A DNA stretch of 20,690 nt from an uncultured Haemophilus sp. (GTDB lineage: Bacteria > Pseudomonadota > Gammaproteobacteria > Enterobacterales > Pasteurellaceae): assembly GCF_905207935.1 (NCBI RefSeq), contig NZ_CAJLNI010000020.1, positions 1-20,690 on the forward strand, written 5' to 3'. Of this stretch, positions 13,397 to 20,690 are shown one piece after another (position 1 is the first letter of the stretch; each line of letters opens with the position of its first letter). Position numbers and translations under genes: made by a program. A model generated the notes under the pieces. It did no database searches, had not been told where the DNA came from, and saw only the letters and a list, made by a program, of their open reading frames with translations.

Positions 13397-14554
13397 TTAT
13401 ACCTTCGCAGGCTTCACAATTTCACTTGGATAACAACCAAGCACTTTCAGATAATTACTGAACTGCTTAAGCTCTTCCAAGGCAATTTGGGTATCTGGAT
13501 GATGAATATTTCCTTCAATCTCCAAATAGAACATTTCTTCCCAAGGTTTGCCATAAATAGGACGAGATTCAAGCTTGGTCATATTAATACCGTGCTTTTT
13601 AAACACAAGTAAGGCATCCACCAAAGAACCTGCTTGTTGCGATGTGGTCATCAACAATAAAGTTTTAGTATGAATTTGCGGTGAAACTTCACGAGCTTGT
13701 TTGGCTACGACAATGAAACGCGTAATGTTGTTCTCTTGGTTCGCAATATTATGTTTTAACACATGTAAGCCGTAAAGCTTGCCACCATCTTCATTACCTA
13801 ATGCCGCAATATTCGGTTTATTCAAGCTTGCCACGAGCTGCATTGCATGAGAGCTACTTTCGCAGAACTCAATATGTACACGCTCAAGACTTTGAATAAA
13901 TTGACTACACTGCTGGATCACCTGTGGATGGCTATAAAGCGTATCAATTTTGCTTAAATCATCTTGCTCATTCACTAAAACACAGTGCTTGATAGGATAA
14001 GCCAACTCGCCCACCAAAGATAAGGTGGTATGTTGAAGCAAATCATAAACTTCATTAATTGCACCTGACGTAGTGTTTTCTAAAGGCAGTACACCATAAT
14101 CAGCTTCTCCACTTTCAACCTTTTCAAAAATTTGAGCAAAAGAATCACAACTGATTTCAGCAAACTGTTGATGGTAGCGAGCCGCATAATTACGCGCAGC
14201 CAAATTAGAGTAAGAACCACGCTTGCCTAAAAAAGCAATATGTAACGTTTCTTCTCGTTGCTCATTGAGTTTTTTCTGCAAATACACTTGTTGTGTTAAC
14301 ACAGAATCTTCAATGATCTTTTGGAAGACTGACGTAATATATTGTGGTTCAAGCTGATAATTTTGACTTTCAGCAAACTGCACAAGCTCTTGTAAGAGTT
14401 GTTGCTCTCGCTCTAAATCACGCAACGCTTTTTGCGTCACTTCTTTGCTTCTTACTACATCATATGCCAGGCGGTGACGCTCTGAAAGCAGCTTTAACAA
14501 GCTGCGATCAATTTGCGTAATTTGCTGACGAATTTCTGATAAATCTAATGCCAT
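13397..14554 (-). CDS. pheA: Bifunctional chorismate mutase / prephenate dehydratase (P-protein)
   Basis: 385 residues (E. coli 386). Residues ~1-90 are the chorismate mutase helical domain, with R9, R26 and K37 aligning with the E. coli active-site R11, R28 and K39, and the IIEDSVLTQQ block. Residues ~105-285 are prephenate dehydratase, with GKRGSYSNLAARNY and PLENTTSGAINEVYDLL. Residues ~298-378 are the ACT domain with ESRP for phenylalanine feedback binding. It makes phenylpyruvate, the precursor of phenylalanine. The start is only eight bases after the ushA stop, with AAGGAAT overlapping that stop. There is no room for a phenylalanine attenuator here, so pheA is probably read through from ushA and controlled mainly by feedback on the enzyme. 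Confidence 0.96.
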   Translation of the reverse strand: MALDLSEIRQQITQIDRSLLKLLSERHRLAYDVVRSKEVTQKALRDLEREQQLLQELVQFAESQNYQLEPQYITSVFQKIIEDSVLTQQVYLQKKLNEQREETLHIAFLGKRGSYSNLAARNYAARYHQQFAEISCDSFAQIFEKVESGEADYGVLPLENTTSGAINEVYDLLQHTTLSLVGELAYPIKHCVLVNEQDDLSKIDTLYSHPQVIQQCSQFIQSLERVHIEFCESSSHAMQLVASLNKPNIAALGNEDGGKLYGLHVLKHNIANQENNITRFIVVAKQAREVSPQIHTKTLLLMTTSQQAGSLVDALLVFKKHGINMTKLESRPIYGKPWEEMFYLEIEGNIHHPDTQIALEELKQFSNYLKVLGCYPSEIVKPAKV

Positions 14555-14562
14555 TTCATTCC

Positions 14563-16203
14563 TTATTTAAAGGTTACTTCATTATGAGGGATGTATTTCT
14601 CAGCATTAATAGGTGAATTTTTCTCAAAAAATTCTTTTAAAACATCCGCATCAATAAAACCTGTGTTAACAAAAGTTGGATTTTTGGTCATGACTGGATA
14701 ACCATCTCCACCTGCAGCATTATAGCTTGGTACAGAAATACGGTAAGTTTTATTTAAATCCAATGGTTTACCTTGAATTTTCACATTTTCAACTTTCTTC
14801 TCCGCACGATTTACTGTCATGCTGATACCTGAGTATTGAGCATAGGCACCCGAATCTACTTCTTTCAATGCCACTACATTTAAATAATCCAGTAATTCTT
14901 TACCGGTTAATTCAAAATAGCTCACAATATTACCAAATGGATGGATTTTTAAAATATCTTTATAAGTTACATCACCTTCTTGGATAGAATCACGAATACC
15001 ACCTGAGTTCATGATACCAATATCTGCTTTCGCTTTTTGACGTTGTGCTTCTGCAATTAAGTGACCAAGGTTAGTTTGTTCAAAACGAATAATGGTACGA
15101 TCACCCTCTAACTTACCGTTTAATTTACCCACTTTTTGGCTTAATAACGCATCACCTTTATCTTGGTAAGATTTTAAAAGTTTTTCCATTTCTGGATCTT
15201 GTGGAATCTCTTCTGCGTAATTTACGTATTCCGTTTTACCGTCTTCTTTTTTCACTTTCTTCTTCAAGTTCACTGGAATTAATTGATAATTCACTAATTT
15301 TAATTCACCATTTTTGAACTCAAAGTCAGCTCGACCAACATATTTGCCCCATTCAAAGGCCTGCATAATCCAAGTACCATTTTGGAAATCTGGTTTACAT
15401 GGCTGAGTAGGTTGATAATCTTTAATCCATACGCCTTTTTCATCCACGCAAATCGGATCATGGCTGTGACCACCGATAATCATATCGAATGCGCCTTTAT
15501 CTAAATTACGCGCAAGACTTACATCACCTGGTGCATTTGAACCATGTCTCGCATCATAGTAATAGCCCATATGTGTTAAAGCAATTTTTACATCCGGTTT
15601 AACTTTTTCATTTAGCTCTTTTAATGTGGCTTTTGCTACCGTTGTTGGATCTTCAAACTTCACATTATGAAGGTATTCTGGGTTGCCTAATTTTGCAGTA
15701 TCCTCTGTGGTTAAACCGACCACGGCAATTTTAAGATCTTGTTTATTTAAAATCGTATAAGGCTTAACTAAGGTTTTACCTGTTTTCGTATTAATCACGT
15801 TTGCAGATAAGAATGGAAAGTTTGCCCATTTTTCTTGCATATCAAGAATTTGTAGTGGATTATCAAACTCGTGGTTACCTAATACAGTTGCCTCATAGCC
15901 CATTGCGTTCATTGCTTTAATATCAGGTTCTGCTGTTTGCATATCTGACTCAGGTACACCAGTATTAAAATCACCTGCATTTAATAAAATGAGTGAGCCA
16001 CCTTTTTGCTCCACTTCAGCTTTTACGCGATTAACAATTGTTTTGTGAGCAGGAAAGCCATATTCACCTTTTGCATTCGGCCAAAAATGTCCGTGCGTAT
16101 CATTAGTGTGCAATATGGTAAATTGATAGGTTTTATCTTGTTCATATGCCATTGCCGCAGAAGTTGCTAGCACAAGAGGAAGCACGGTAAATAATTTTTT
16201 CAT
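14563..16203 (-). CDS. ushA: Periplasmic UDP-sugar hydrolase / 5'-nucleotidase
   Basis: 546 residues (E. coli UshA 550), similar along its length. A signal peptide ends at AAMA and the mature protein begins YEQDKTY as in E. coli. The two-metal site shows D35 and H37 (HTNDTHGH), D78, N110 and H111 (GNHEFD); GGHSHDP carries His where E. coli has Gln254. The C-terminal substrate domain keeps the PFGN phenylalanine that stacks the base, while the second stacking residue (F498 in E. coli, NATGGDGYP context) is Tyr. It cleaves UDP-sugars and nucleotides outside the cell membrane, freeing nucleosides for uptake. In a genus that must scavenge NAD-derived nucleosides, a role in V-factor use is possible but unproven. 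It lies between lpxC (terminator between) and pheA (8-base gap). Confidence 0.95.
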   Translation of the reverse strand: MKKLFTVLPLVLATSAAMAYEQDKTYQFTILHTNDTHGHFWPNAKGEYGFPAHKTIVNRVKAEVEQKGGSLILLNAGDFNTGVPESDMQTAEPDIKAMNAMGYEATVLGNHEFDNPLQILDMQEKWANFPFLSANVINTKTGKTLVKPYTILNKQDLKIAVVGLTTEDTAKLGNPEYLHNVKFEDPTTVAKATLKELNEKVKPDVKIALTHMGYYYDARHGSNAPGDVSLARNLDKGAFDMIIGGHSHDPICVDEKGVWIKDYQPTQPCKPDFQNGTWIMQAFEWGKYVGRADFEFKNGELKLVNYQLIPVNLKKKVKKEDGKTEYVNYAEEIPQDPEMEKLLKSYQDKGDALLSQKVGKLNGKLEGDRTIIRFEQTNLGHLIAEAQRQKAKADIGIMNSGGIRDSIQEGDVTYKDILKIHPFGNIVSYFELTGKELLDYLNVVALKEVDSGAYAQYSGISMTVNRAEKKVENVKIQGKPLDLNKTYRISVPSYNAAGGDGYPVMTKNPTFVNTGFIDADVLKEFFEKNSPINAEKYIPHNEVTFK

Positions 16204-16272
16204 AATAAAAATACCTCTATTTTTGACCGCTCTTTACCTTCGCATAAAACAAAAATAACAGAGCAAGATGGG

Positions 16273-16311
16273 AAATAAAAAAGCTATACTCCCGAAAGAA
16301 GTATAGCTTTT
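16273..16311 (-). terminator. Rho-independent terminator after lpxC
   Basis: On the minus strand AAAAGCTATACT (16311-16300) pairs with AGTATAGCTTTT (16290-16279) around a 9-base loop and runs into TTTATTT. It closes the ftsQAZ-lpxC transcript before ushA. Confidence 0.88.
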
Positions 16312-16324
16312 CAACAAAACATTG

Positions 16325-17242
16325 TTAGATGAGTACCTGCGCAGGCGCAACATAACCTTGTGGAACTTGTTTCTTATCTTCAAAGGTAACAAATTCCCAC
16401 GCTTCCTGATCGGCAAGTACAGCACGGAGTAACTTATTATTTAAACCGTGACCAGATTTATAAGCTTTGAAATCACCGATGATGTTATAGCCACACATAT
16501 AAAGATCGCCAATTGCATCAAGCATCTTGTGACGAACTAATTCATCTCTGAAACGTAATCCATCTTCATTTAAGATACGGTAATCATCTAATACGATGGC
16601 ATTATCTAAGCTACCACCTAATGCAAGACCTTGAGATTGAAGATATTCAATATCTTTCATGAAACCAAAGGTTCTTGCACGACTAATTTGATGTACGAAT
16701 GCTTGTGCAGAGAAATCCATCACATAATTACGTACATTTTTACTAATCGCAGGATGATTAAAGTCGATTGTGAAATCTAAACGGAAACCATTGTAAGGTT
16801 TAAATTCTGCCCATTTGTCACCGTCTTCTACTCGTACCTTTTTCTTAATACGAATAAATTTCTTCGGTGCATTTTGTTCTTCAATACCCGCATCTAAAAG
16901 CAAGTAAATGAATGGGCTTGCACTACCGTCCATGATTGGAATTTCAGGTGCATCAACTTCAATAATAATATTATCGATACCTAAACCTGCTAATGCTGCG
17001 TTTAAGTGTTCTACGGTTGAAACACGCACACCTTGTTCATTCACAAGTGCAGTACAAAGCATTGTATCACGCACTGAATCTGCATTCGCAGGGAAAGTCA
17101 CCGGCGGATTGAGATCAGTACGGCAGTAAATCACCCCAGTATTTGGCATAGCTGGACGCAACGTTAACGTTACTTTTTTGCCGCTATGTAAGCCTACACC
17201 TGTGACTTTAATGCTTTGTTTTAATGTTCTTTGTTTAATCAT
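16325..17242 (-). CDS. lpxC: UDP-3-O-acyl-N-acetylglucosamine deacetylase (lipid A synthesis)
   Basis: 305 residues, as in E. coli and other gamma-proteobacteria. It catalyses the committed step of lipid A synthesis in the cytosol. Zinc ligands H79, H238 and D242, the general base E78 (STVEHLNAAL) and H265 (KSGHGLNN) all fall at the E. coli numbers. In E. coli, FtsH degrades LpxC through a C-terminal tail ending AVLA; here the tail ends PAQVLI, so the final degron residues differ. It follows ftsZ by 41 bases, and probably shares its transcript. A terminator comes 13 bases after the stop. Confidence 0.97.
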   Translation of the reverse strand: MIKQRTLKQSIKVTGVGLHSGKKVTLTLRPAMPNTGVIYCRTDLNPPVTFPANADSVRDTMLCTALVNEQGVRVSTVEHLNAALAGLGIDNIIIEVDAPEIPIMDGSASPFIYLLLDAGIEEQNAPKKFIRIKKKVRVEDGDKWAEFKPYNGFRLDFTIDFNHPAISKNVRNYVMDFSAQAFVHQISRARTFGFMKDIEYLQSQGLALGGSLDNAIVLDDYRILNEDGLRFRDELVRHKMLDAIGDLYMCGYNIIGDFKAYKSGHGLNNKLLRAVLADQEAWEFVTFEDKKQVPQGYVAPAQVLI

Positions 17243-17283
17243 CTCTTTTACCTTATTGCTTCACAACAAGATTACTTCTACTC

Positions 17284-18591
17284 TTATTTCTCATCACGAC
17301 CAAATGATGCCGGATTAAAGAAATTAGGATTATTTCTTAACTGTTCTAAACGGCTTGGATCAAGCGGTTTATTTAAGTTACCGTATTGCGGATTTTGTTC
17401 CTGTGCTGGTTCTGGTTGTGGATTATGTCTTAATGCATCTAAACCATGTAAACCAACTGGCGGTTGTGGTTGAATCGTTTCTTGTGCTACAGGTTGTTGA
17501 ACCGGCGCTTGTTGTACTGCTGCTTGAGGACGAGCAATAACAACTGGCTCAGCCGCAACAACATCACCTAAACCTGTTGCAACGATCGTTACACGAATTT
17601 CATTGCTCATTTCAGGGACCAAACTGGTACCTACAACGATAGTCGCGTCTTCTGATGCAAAGCTACCTACTGTGTCACCTACCACGTTAAATTCGTCAAA
17701 GCCGAGATCCATACCTGAGGTAATATTAACAAGAATACCTTTAGCATTAGAAAGATCGACTTTCTCTAATAAATCATTTTTAATTGCAAGACGTGCTGCT
17801 TCTTCTGCACGGCCTGCACCTGGTTCACTTTGAGCTGAACCGAAACCAATCATTGCTTGGCCCATTTCCGACATAACGGTTCTTACGTCTGCAAAGTCCA
17901 CGTTGATTAAACCTGGGGACGTAATCATATCGGAGATGCCCATAACAGAGTTACGTAATACGTCATTTGCAGCAGCAAAAGCATCAATTAACGTTGCATT
18001 TTTCGGGAGAACTTTTTGGATTTGTTGGTTAGGAATAATGATCATTGAATCCACGTATTGTGAAAGATCTTTAATCCCTAATTCAGCAAATTGCATACGT
18101 TTTTTGCCTTCAAAGCTAAATGGCTTAGTAACAACAGCAACAGTTAAAATGCCTAATTCTTTCGCAACTTTAGCGACGATTGGTGCGGCACCAGTACCTG
18201 TACCACCACCCATACCGGCAGCGATAAAGACCATGTCTGCACCTTCAAGCATTTTACGGATTTCTTCTTGGTCATCTTCAGCCGCTTTACGACCTACATT
18301 TGGGTTAGCCCCTGCTCCAAGACCTTTCGTTGTTGCCCCACCGATTTGTACAGTTTGTTGAACTTGGCTTTTGCGTAATGCTTGCGCATCGGTATTCACC
18401 GCATAGAATACGATTTTACCGTGTTCTTCGCTATCAATTGCACTTTCGCCCAAGAAATTACCATTGAATTCTTGTTGCACCATGTTAGCAACCATGTGGT
18501 TAACTGCGTTACCGCCGCCTCCACCGACACCGACAACCTTAATCAGTGCACCTGTTTGCTCTTCAAAATCACCATACTCTGGGTATAACAT
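17284..18591 (-). CDS. ftsZ: Cell division GTPase FtsZ, with an N-domain insertion and unusual tail
   Basis: 435 residues against 383 in E. coli. It polymerises into the Z ring that recruits the division machinery. GTP-binding marks are GVGGGGGNAV (21-30) and GGGTGTG (128-134); the catalytic T7 loop is NVDFADV (230-236) with D232 and D235. Compared with E. coli there are 19 extra residues between HMV (32-34) and VNTDAQ (65-70), a polar stretch around NGNFLGESAIDSEEHG. The linker from ~345 is rich in Q, P and A. The C-terminal peptide, ending PNFFNPASFGRDEK, does not match the canonical D-I-P-x-F-L-R that binds FtsA and ZipA. The GGAGA ribosome site lies eight bases before the ATG. It is preceded by an 86-base gap with a possible promoter. 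Confidence 0.96.
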   Translation of the reverse strand: MLYPEYGDFEEQTGALIKVVGVGGGGGNAVNHMVANMVQQEFNGNFLGESAIDSEEHGKIVFYAVNTDAQALRKSQVQQTVQIGGATTKGLGAGANPNVGRKAAEDDQEEIRKMLEGADMVFIAAGMGGGTGTGAAPIVAKVAKELGILTVAVVTKPFSFEGKKRMQFAELGIKDLSQYVDSMIIIPNQQIQKVLPKNATLIDAFAAANDVLRNSVMGISDMITSPGLINVDFADVRTVMSEMGQAMIGFGSAQSEPGAGRAEEAARLAIKNDLLEKVDLSNAKGILVNITSGMDLGFDEFNVVGDTVGSFASEDATIVVGTSLVPEMSNEIRVTIVATGLGDVVAAEPVVIARPQAAVQQAPVQQPVAQETIQPQPPVGLHGLDALRHNPQPEPAQEQNPQYGNLNKPLDPSRLEQLRNNPNFFNPASFGRDEK

Positions 18592-18631
18592 TTGCTGTTC
18601 TCCGTTACTGCTAATACTCTGCTAGCACATT

Positions 18632-18660
18632 AATAAAAGTTAAATTTTTTCTATTGTAAA
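18632..18660 (-). promoter_or_regulatory. Possible ftsZ-proximal promoter
   Basis: In the ftsA-ftsZ gap, on the minus strand, TTTACA (18660-18655) and TTTATT (18637-18632) are 17 bases apart. The -35 matches 5 of 6 consensus bases and the -10 matches 4 of 6. An extra promoter here would raise FtsZ above FtsA, as occurs in other bacteria. Confidence 0.4.
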
Positions 18661-18677
18661 TGAAAAAGCCAAAATGA

Positions 18678-19952
18678 TCAAAATTCTGATTTCACTTTAT
18701 TGAAAATATTTTTAAGACCTTTCCAGAATTTTTTGCCTAGTGCTTCATCACCATAGTTACTATCCACAGGATCATTATCACTATTTTGATGATGATATTG
18801 TAATAATCCCACTACAGTTGAATATTGTGGGCGATTCACATAATCTGTTAACCCCGTAATATTTAATGGACTACCAATACGCACTTGGCAACCAAATACA
18901 TTTGAAGCACAATCTTTTAAGTCTTCAATTTGTGCACCACCACCGGTAATAACGACACCAGCAATTAATTCAAATTTAATATGTTTGCTTTCTAAATCTG
19001 CTTTAAGCTTATCTAATTCGTCCTTAACAACGCCTAATAGTTCAATATATCTTGCTGAAGTGATTAAAGATAAATCACTTTTTGTTAAAGCTCGTGGTGC
19101 TCGACCACCAATACTTGCCACTTCAATTTTCTTATCACCATGTAAACGTGCCGGATATAATGCACTCGCATAATTCACTTTAATGCGCTCTGCCTCTGCA
19201 CGAGAAACGGTACATGCATGAGCAATATCGTTCGTTACAATATTTCCTGCGTAAGGAATAACCTTGCTGAAACGCAATGAACCATTGGTGTAAACCATCA
19301 TATTCATGGTGCCTGCACCGAAATCAACTAAGCAAACACCAAGATCTTTTTCATCTTCAGTTAAAACAGAATGTGTTGCTGCAAAGCCGGAGAACACAAC
19401 TTTATCAACTTGTAATCCACAACGCTCAACTGCTTTTTTCAAGTTATTCTGCCAGTCTTGGTGACACGCAATTAAGTGTACGTTTGCTTTTAAACGAACA
19501 CCTTGTAAACCTAATGGATTTTTAATATTAACTTGTTTATCTACGGCATATTCTTGTGGAATGATGTGTAATAAAGAAAGACCCTCAGGTAATTTTACTG
19601 AGCTCGCTGTATGTAAAGCATCATCAATCTCTTCTTGAGTCACTTCATTTTCAGAAATAGCAACAAAGCCGCTCTCATTCAGGCTTTGAATATGTTCACC
19701 TGTAATCGCAAGAGTCACGCTCATAATTTGGCAATCGGCCATTGATTCAGCTGCCTCAATAGCACGTTGGATAGAATTAACAACGGCATCTAAATCAGTA
19801 ATACTGCCACGATCAATCCCTTTCGATGGACAGCTACCCACGCCAAGTACATTTACTACGCCATCAGGAAGCACTTCCCCAACAACAGCAACAACTTTTG
19901 ATGTACCAACTTCAAGACCTACAATTACTTTCGGTTCCAACTCTTTTGCCAT
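18678..19952 (-). CDS. ftsA: Cell division actin-like protein FtsA
   Basis: 424 residues (E. coli 420), an actin-fold ATPase that ties FtsZ to the inner membrane and signals to the septal wall synthases. The first phosphate loop is VGLEVGTSKVVAVVG (11-25), the second VDFGAGTMNMMVY, and the adenosine motif VVITGGGAQIEDL. The 1C subdomain follows the first strand block. The last residues, FWKGLKNIFNKVKSEF, form the amphipathic membrane-targeting helix. It lies 28 bases after ftsQ and 86 before ftsZ in the usual order. Confidence 0.97.
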   Translation of the reverse strand: MAKELEPKVIVGLEVGTSKVVAVVGEVLPDGVVNVLGVGSCPSKGIDRGSITDLDAVVNSIQRAIEAAESMADCQIMSVTLAITGEHIQSLNESGFVAISENEVTQEEIDDALHTASSVKLPEGLSLLHIIPQEYAVDKQVNIKNPLGLQGVRLKANVHLIACHQDWQNNLKKAVERCGLQVDKVVFSGFAATHSVLTEDEKDLGVCLVDFGAGTMNMMVYTNGSLRFSKVIPYAGNIVTNDIAHACTVSRAEAERIKVNYASALYPARLHGDKKIEVASIGGRAPRALTKSDLSLITSARYIELLGVVKDELDKLKADLESKHIKFELIAGVVITGGGAQIEDLKDCASNVFGCQVRIGSPLNITGLTDYVNRPQYSTVVGLLQYHHQNSDNDPVDSNYGDEALGKKFWKGLKNIFNKVKSEF

Positions 19953-19980
19953 TTTCTTATTACACCCAATGAATTATTTT

Positions 19981-20688
19981 TTATTTCTCTGTCAATCCAA
20001 CCGCTGCTGATGCAGATGCATAGCGCAAATCTACATAATCAATTCGTTTACCTTCAGGCACTTCAATTTGTGGATAAATCGTTACAAATCGATCTAATTT
20101 TGGTTTCCAATCTCCGCGTCCAAGTTTCAATACTATATCATTATCTAGCGTAACTTGCCACGCACCACGATCATCAATTGTCACACCTTTAACCACCAAA
20201 TTTTTCGCTTTAAAATCAGCAAAAATTTGATTCCAAGCCTCTAATACTTTCAAGCTTTGATAATCCGGACCACCTAAATAAGGTAAAGCTTTTTCTTTTA
20301 ACTTATCCATCGGCAATTGGAAAACTGTTCCCTCTTTTGTAACGAACTCTGTTTTGTTCCAAATGGCGACTGGCTGATATTCTGATAACCAGATACTTAA
20401 ACGATTTGGCCAAATTTTACGAACTACCGCACCTTTTACCCAAGGAATTGTTTCAAGCTGCTCTTGAATTTGCTTAACGTCCTGTCCCCAGAAGCCCTTA
20501 AGTGACCCCATTTTGAGTAATACATCTTGCACATCCGGATAAGTGGTAAATTCATTTTGACCTACTAAGGCATAAGCAGTAATTTTTCTATCACCGTCTA
20601 AGCTTTCCAGCCAACTTTGCCAGTTTGAATAAACAAAATACCCTAGCCCCGCACAAAGTAACACCAAAGCAAGTTTAATCTGCAACAT
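19981..20688 (-). CDS. ftsQ: Cell division protein FtsQ (5' end probably beyond the window)
   Basis: 235 residues are visible from an ATG at the window edge. A single membrane helix runs from about residue 3 to 19, followed by the POTRA domain (VGQNEFTTYPDVQDVLL to VVRKIWPNRLSIWLSEYQPVAIWN) and the beta domain ending DNDIVLKLGRGD and RIDYVDLRYASASAAVG, which match E. coli FtsQ. The protein scaffolds FtsL and FtsB at the septum. E. coli FtsQ has a cytoplasmic tail of roughly 25 residues before its helix; here none is left, and only two bases remain upstream, so the ATG is probably internal. The true start cannot be seen. Confidence 0.92.
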   Translation of the reverse strand: MLQIKLALVLLCAGLGYFVYSNWQSWLESLDGDRKITAYALVGQNEFTTYPDVQDVLLKMGSLKGFWGQDVKQIQEQLETIPWVKGAVVRKIWPNRLSIWLSEYQPVAIWNKTEFVTKEGTVFQLPMDKLKEKALPYLGGPDYQSLKVLEAWNQIFADFKAKNLVVKGVTIDDRGAWQVTLDNDIVLKLGRGDWKPKLDRFVTIYPQIEVPEGKRIDYVDLRYASASAAVGLTEK

Positions 20689-20690
20689 AA

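Noticed and set aside
16234..16425. Phe-rich end of a minus-strand frame upstream of ushA as a pheL-like leader peptide
   Set aside because: The frame runs through the lpxC 3' end and its terminator hairpin, with no ribosome site or short start. The terminator precedes, not follows, the Phe codons, so attenuation is not possible.
17903..18361. Long plus-strand frame opposite ftsZ
   Set aside because: It is antisense to the conserved GTPase core and resembles no known family.
1..20690. CRISPR arrays, tRNA genes, insertion sequences and prophage genes
   Set aside because: No regularly spaced repeats, tRNA-like clover leaves with CCA ends, transposase or phage proteins were seen on either strand.

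Overview
The window is chromosomal DNA from a gamma-proteobacterium of the family Pasteurellaceae, most likely the genus Haemophilus (H. parainfluenzae or a close relative). The main evidence is twelve exact copies of the Haemophilus-type DNA uptake 9-mer AAGTGCGGT. The protein sequences, the low G+C and the gene order (cnoX-trxB-cydDC-nrdG on one side, ftsQAZ-lpxC-pheA on the other) agree. No insertion sequence, phage gene, tRNA, rRNA operon or CRISPR array was seen.

Layout, left to right. (1) 1-1911: the end of an SLC13/DASS anion transporter, then an NCS2 purine permease whose promoter overlaps a near-perfect PurR operator. (2) 2031-7539, plus strand: a thiol and redox block with a CnoX-type chaperone-redoxin, thioredoxin reductase, and the CydD/CydC exporter of glutathione and cysteine needed for cytochrome bd assembly. 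(3) 7540-7791: a gene-sized gap that holds the 4.5S SRP RNA gene (ffs) on the minus strand with its own sigma-70 promoter. (4) 7792-11102: nrdG, a YjjV-type TatD metallohydrolase, ppiB and cysS. (5) 11165-12297: a small stress-response module. An exported, methionine-rich repeat peptide is transcribed away from an ECF sigma factor, and a 55-residue zinc-finger anti-sigma protein follows the sigma gene. (6) 12331-13329: ytfJ and yjdM, divergent. (7) 13397-20690, minus strand: the end of the division and cell wall cluster (ftsQ, ftsA, ftsZ, lpxC), then ushA and pheA.

The part most worth a second look is the module at 11165-12297. The 96-residue peptide has a signal sequence, and about 24% of its mature part is Met, in MKxxx pentapeptides. 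It lies behind a promoter of ECF type (TGTAAG, 16 bases, CGTCTA) that points at it from the shared intergenic region. With a soluble HX3CX2C anti-sigma protein, this looks like a self-contained circuit that senses an oxidant or a metal and secretes a methionine-rich scavenger or copper-binding peptide. The sensing signal and the peptide's role are inferences.

Other notable points are a CnoX with no CXXC and only one cysteine, an FtsZ with a 19-residue insertion and an atypical C-terminal tail, and ushA sitting between lpxC and pheA. Uptake sequences are abundant in the first 12.5 kb and absent from the last 8.2 kb.
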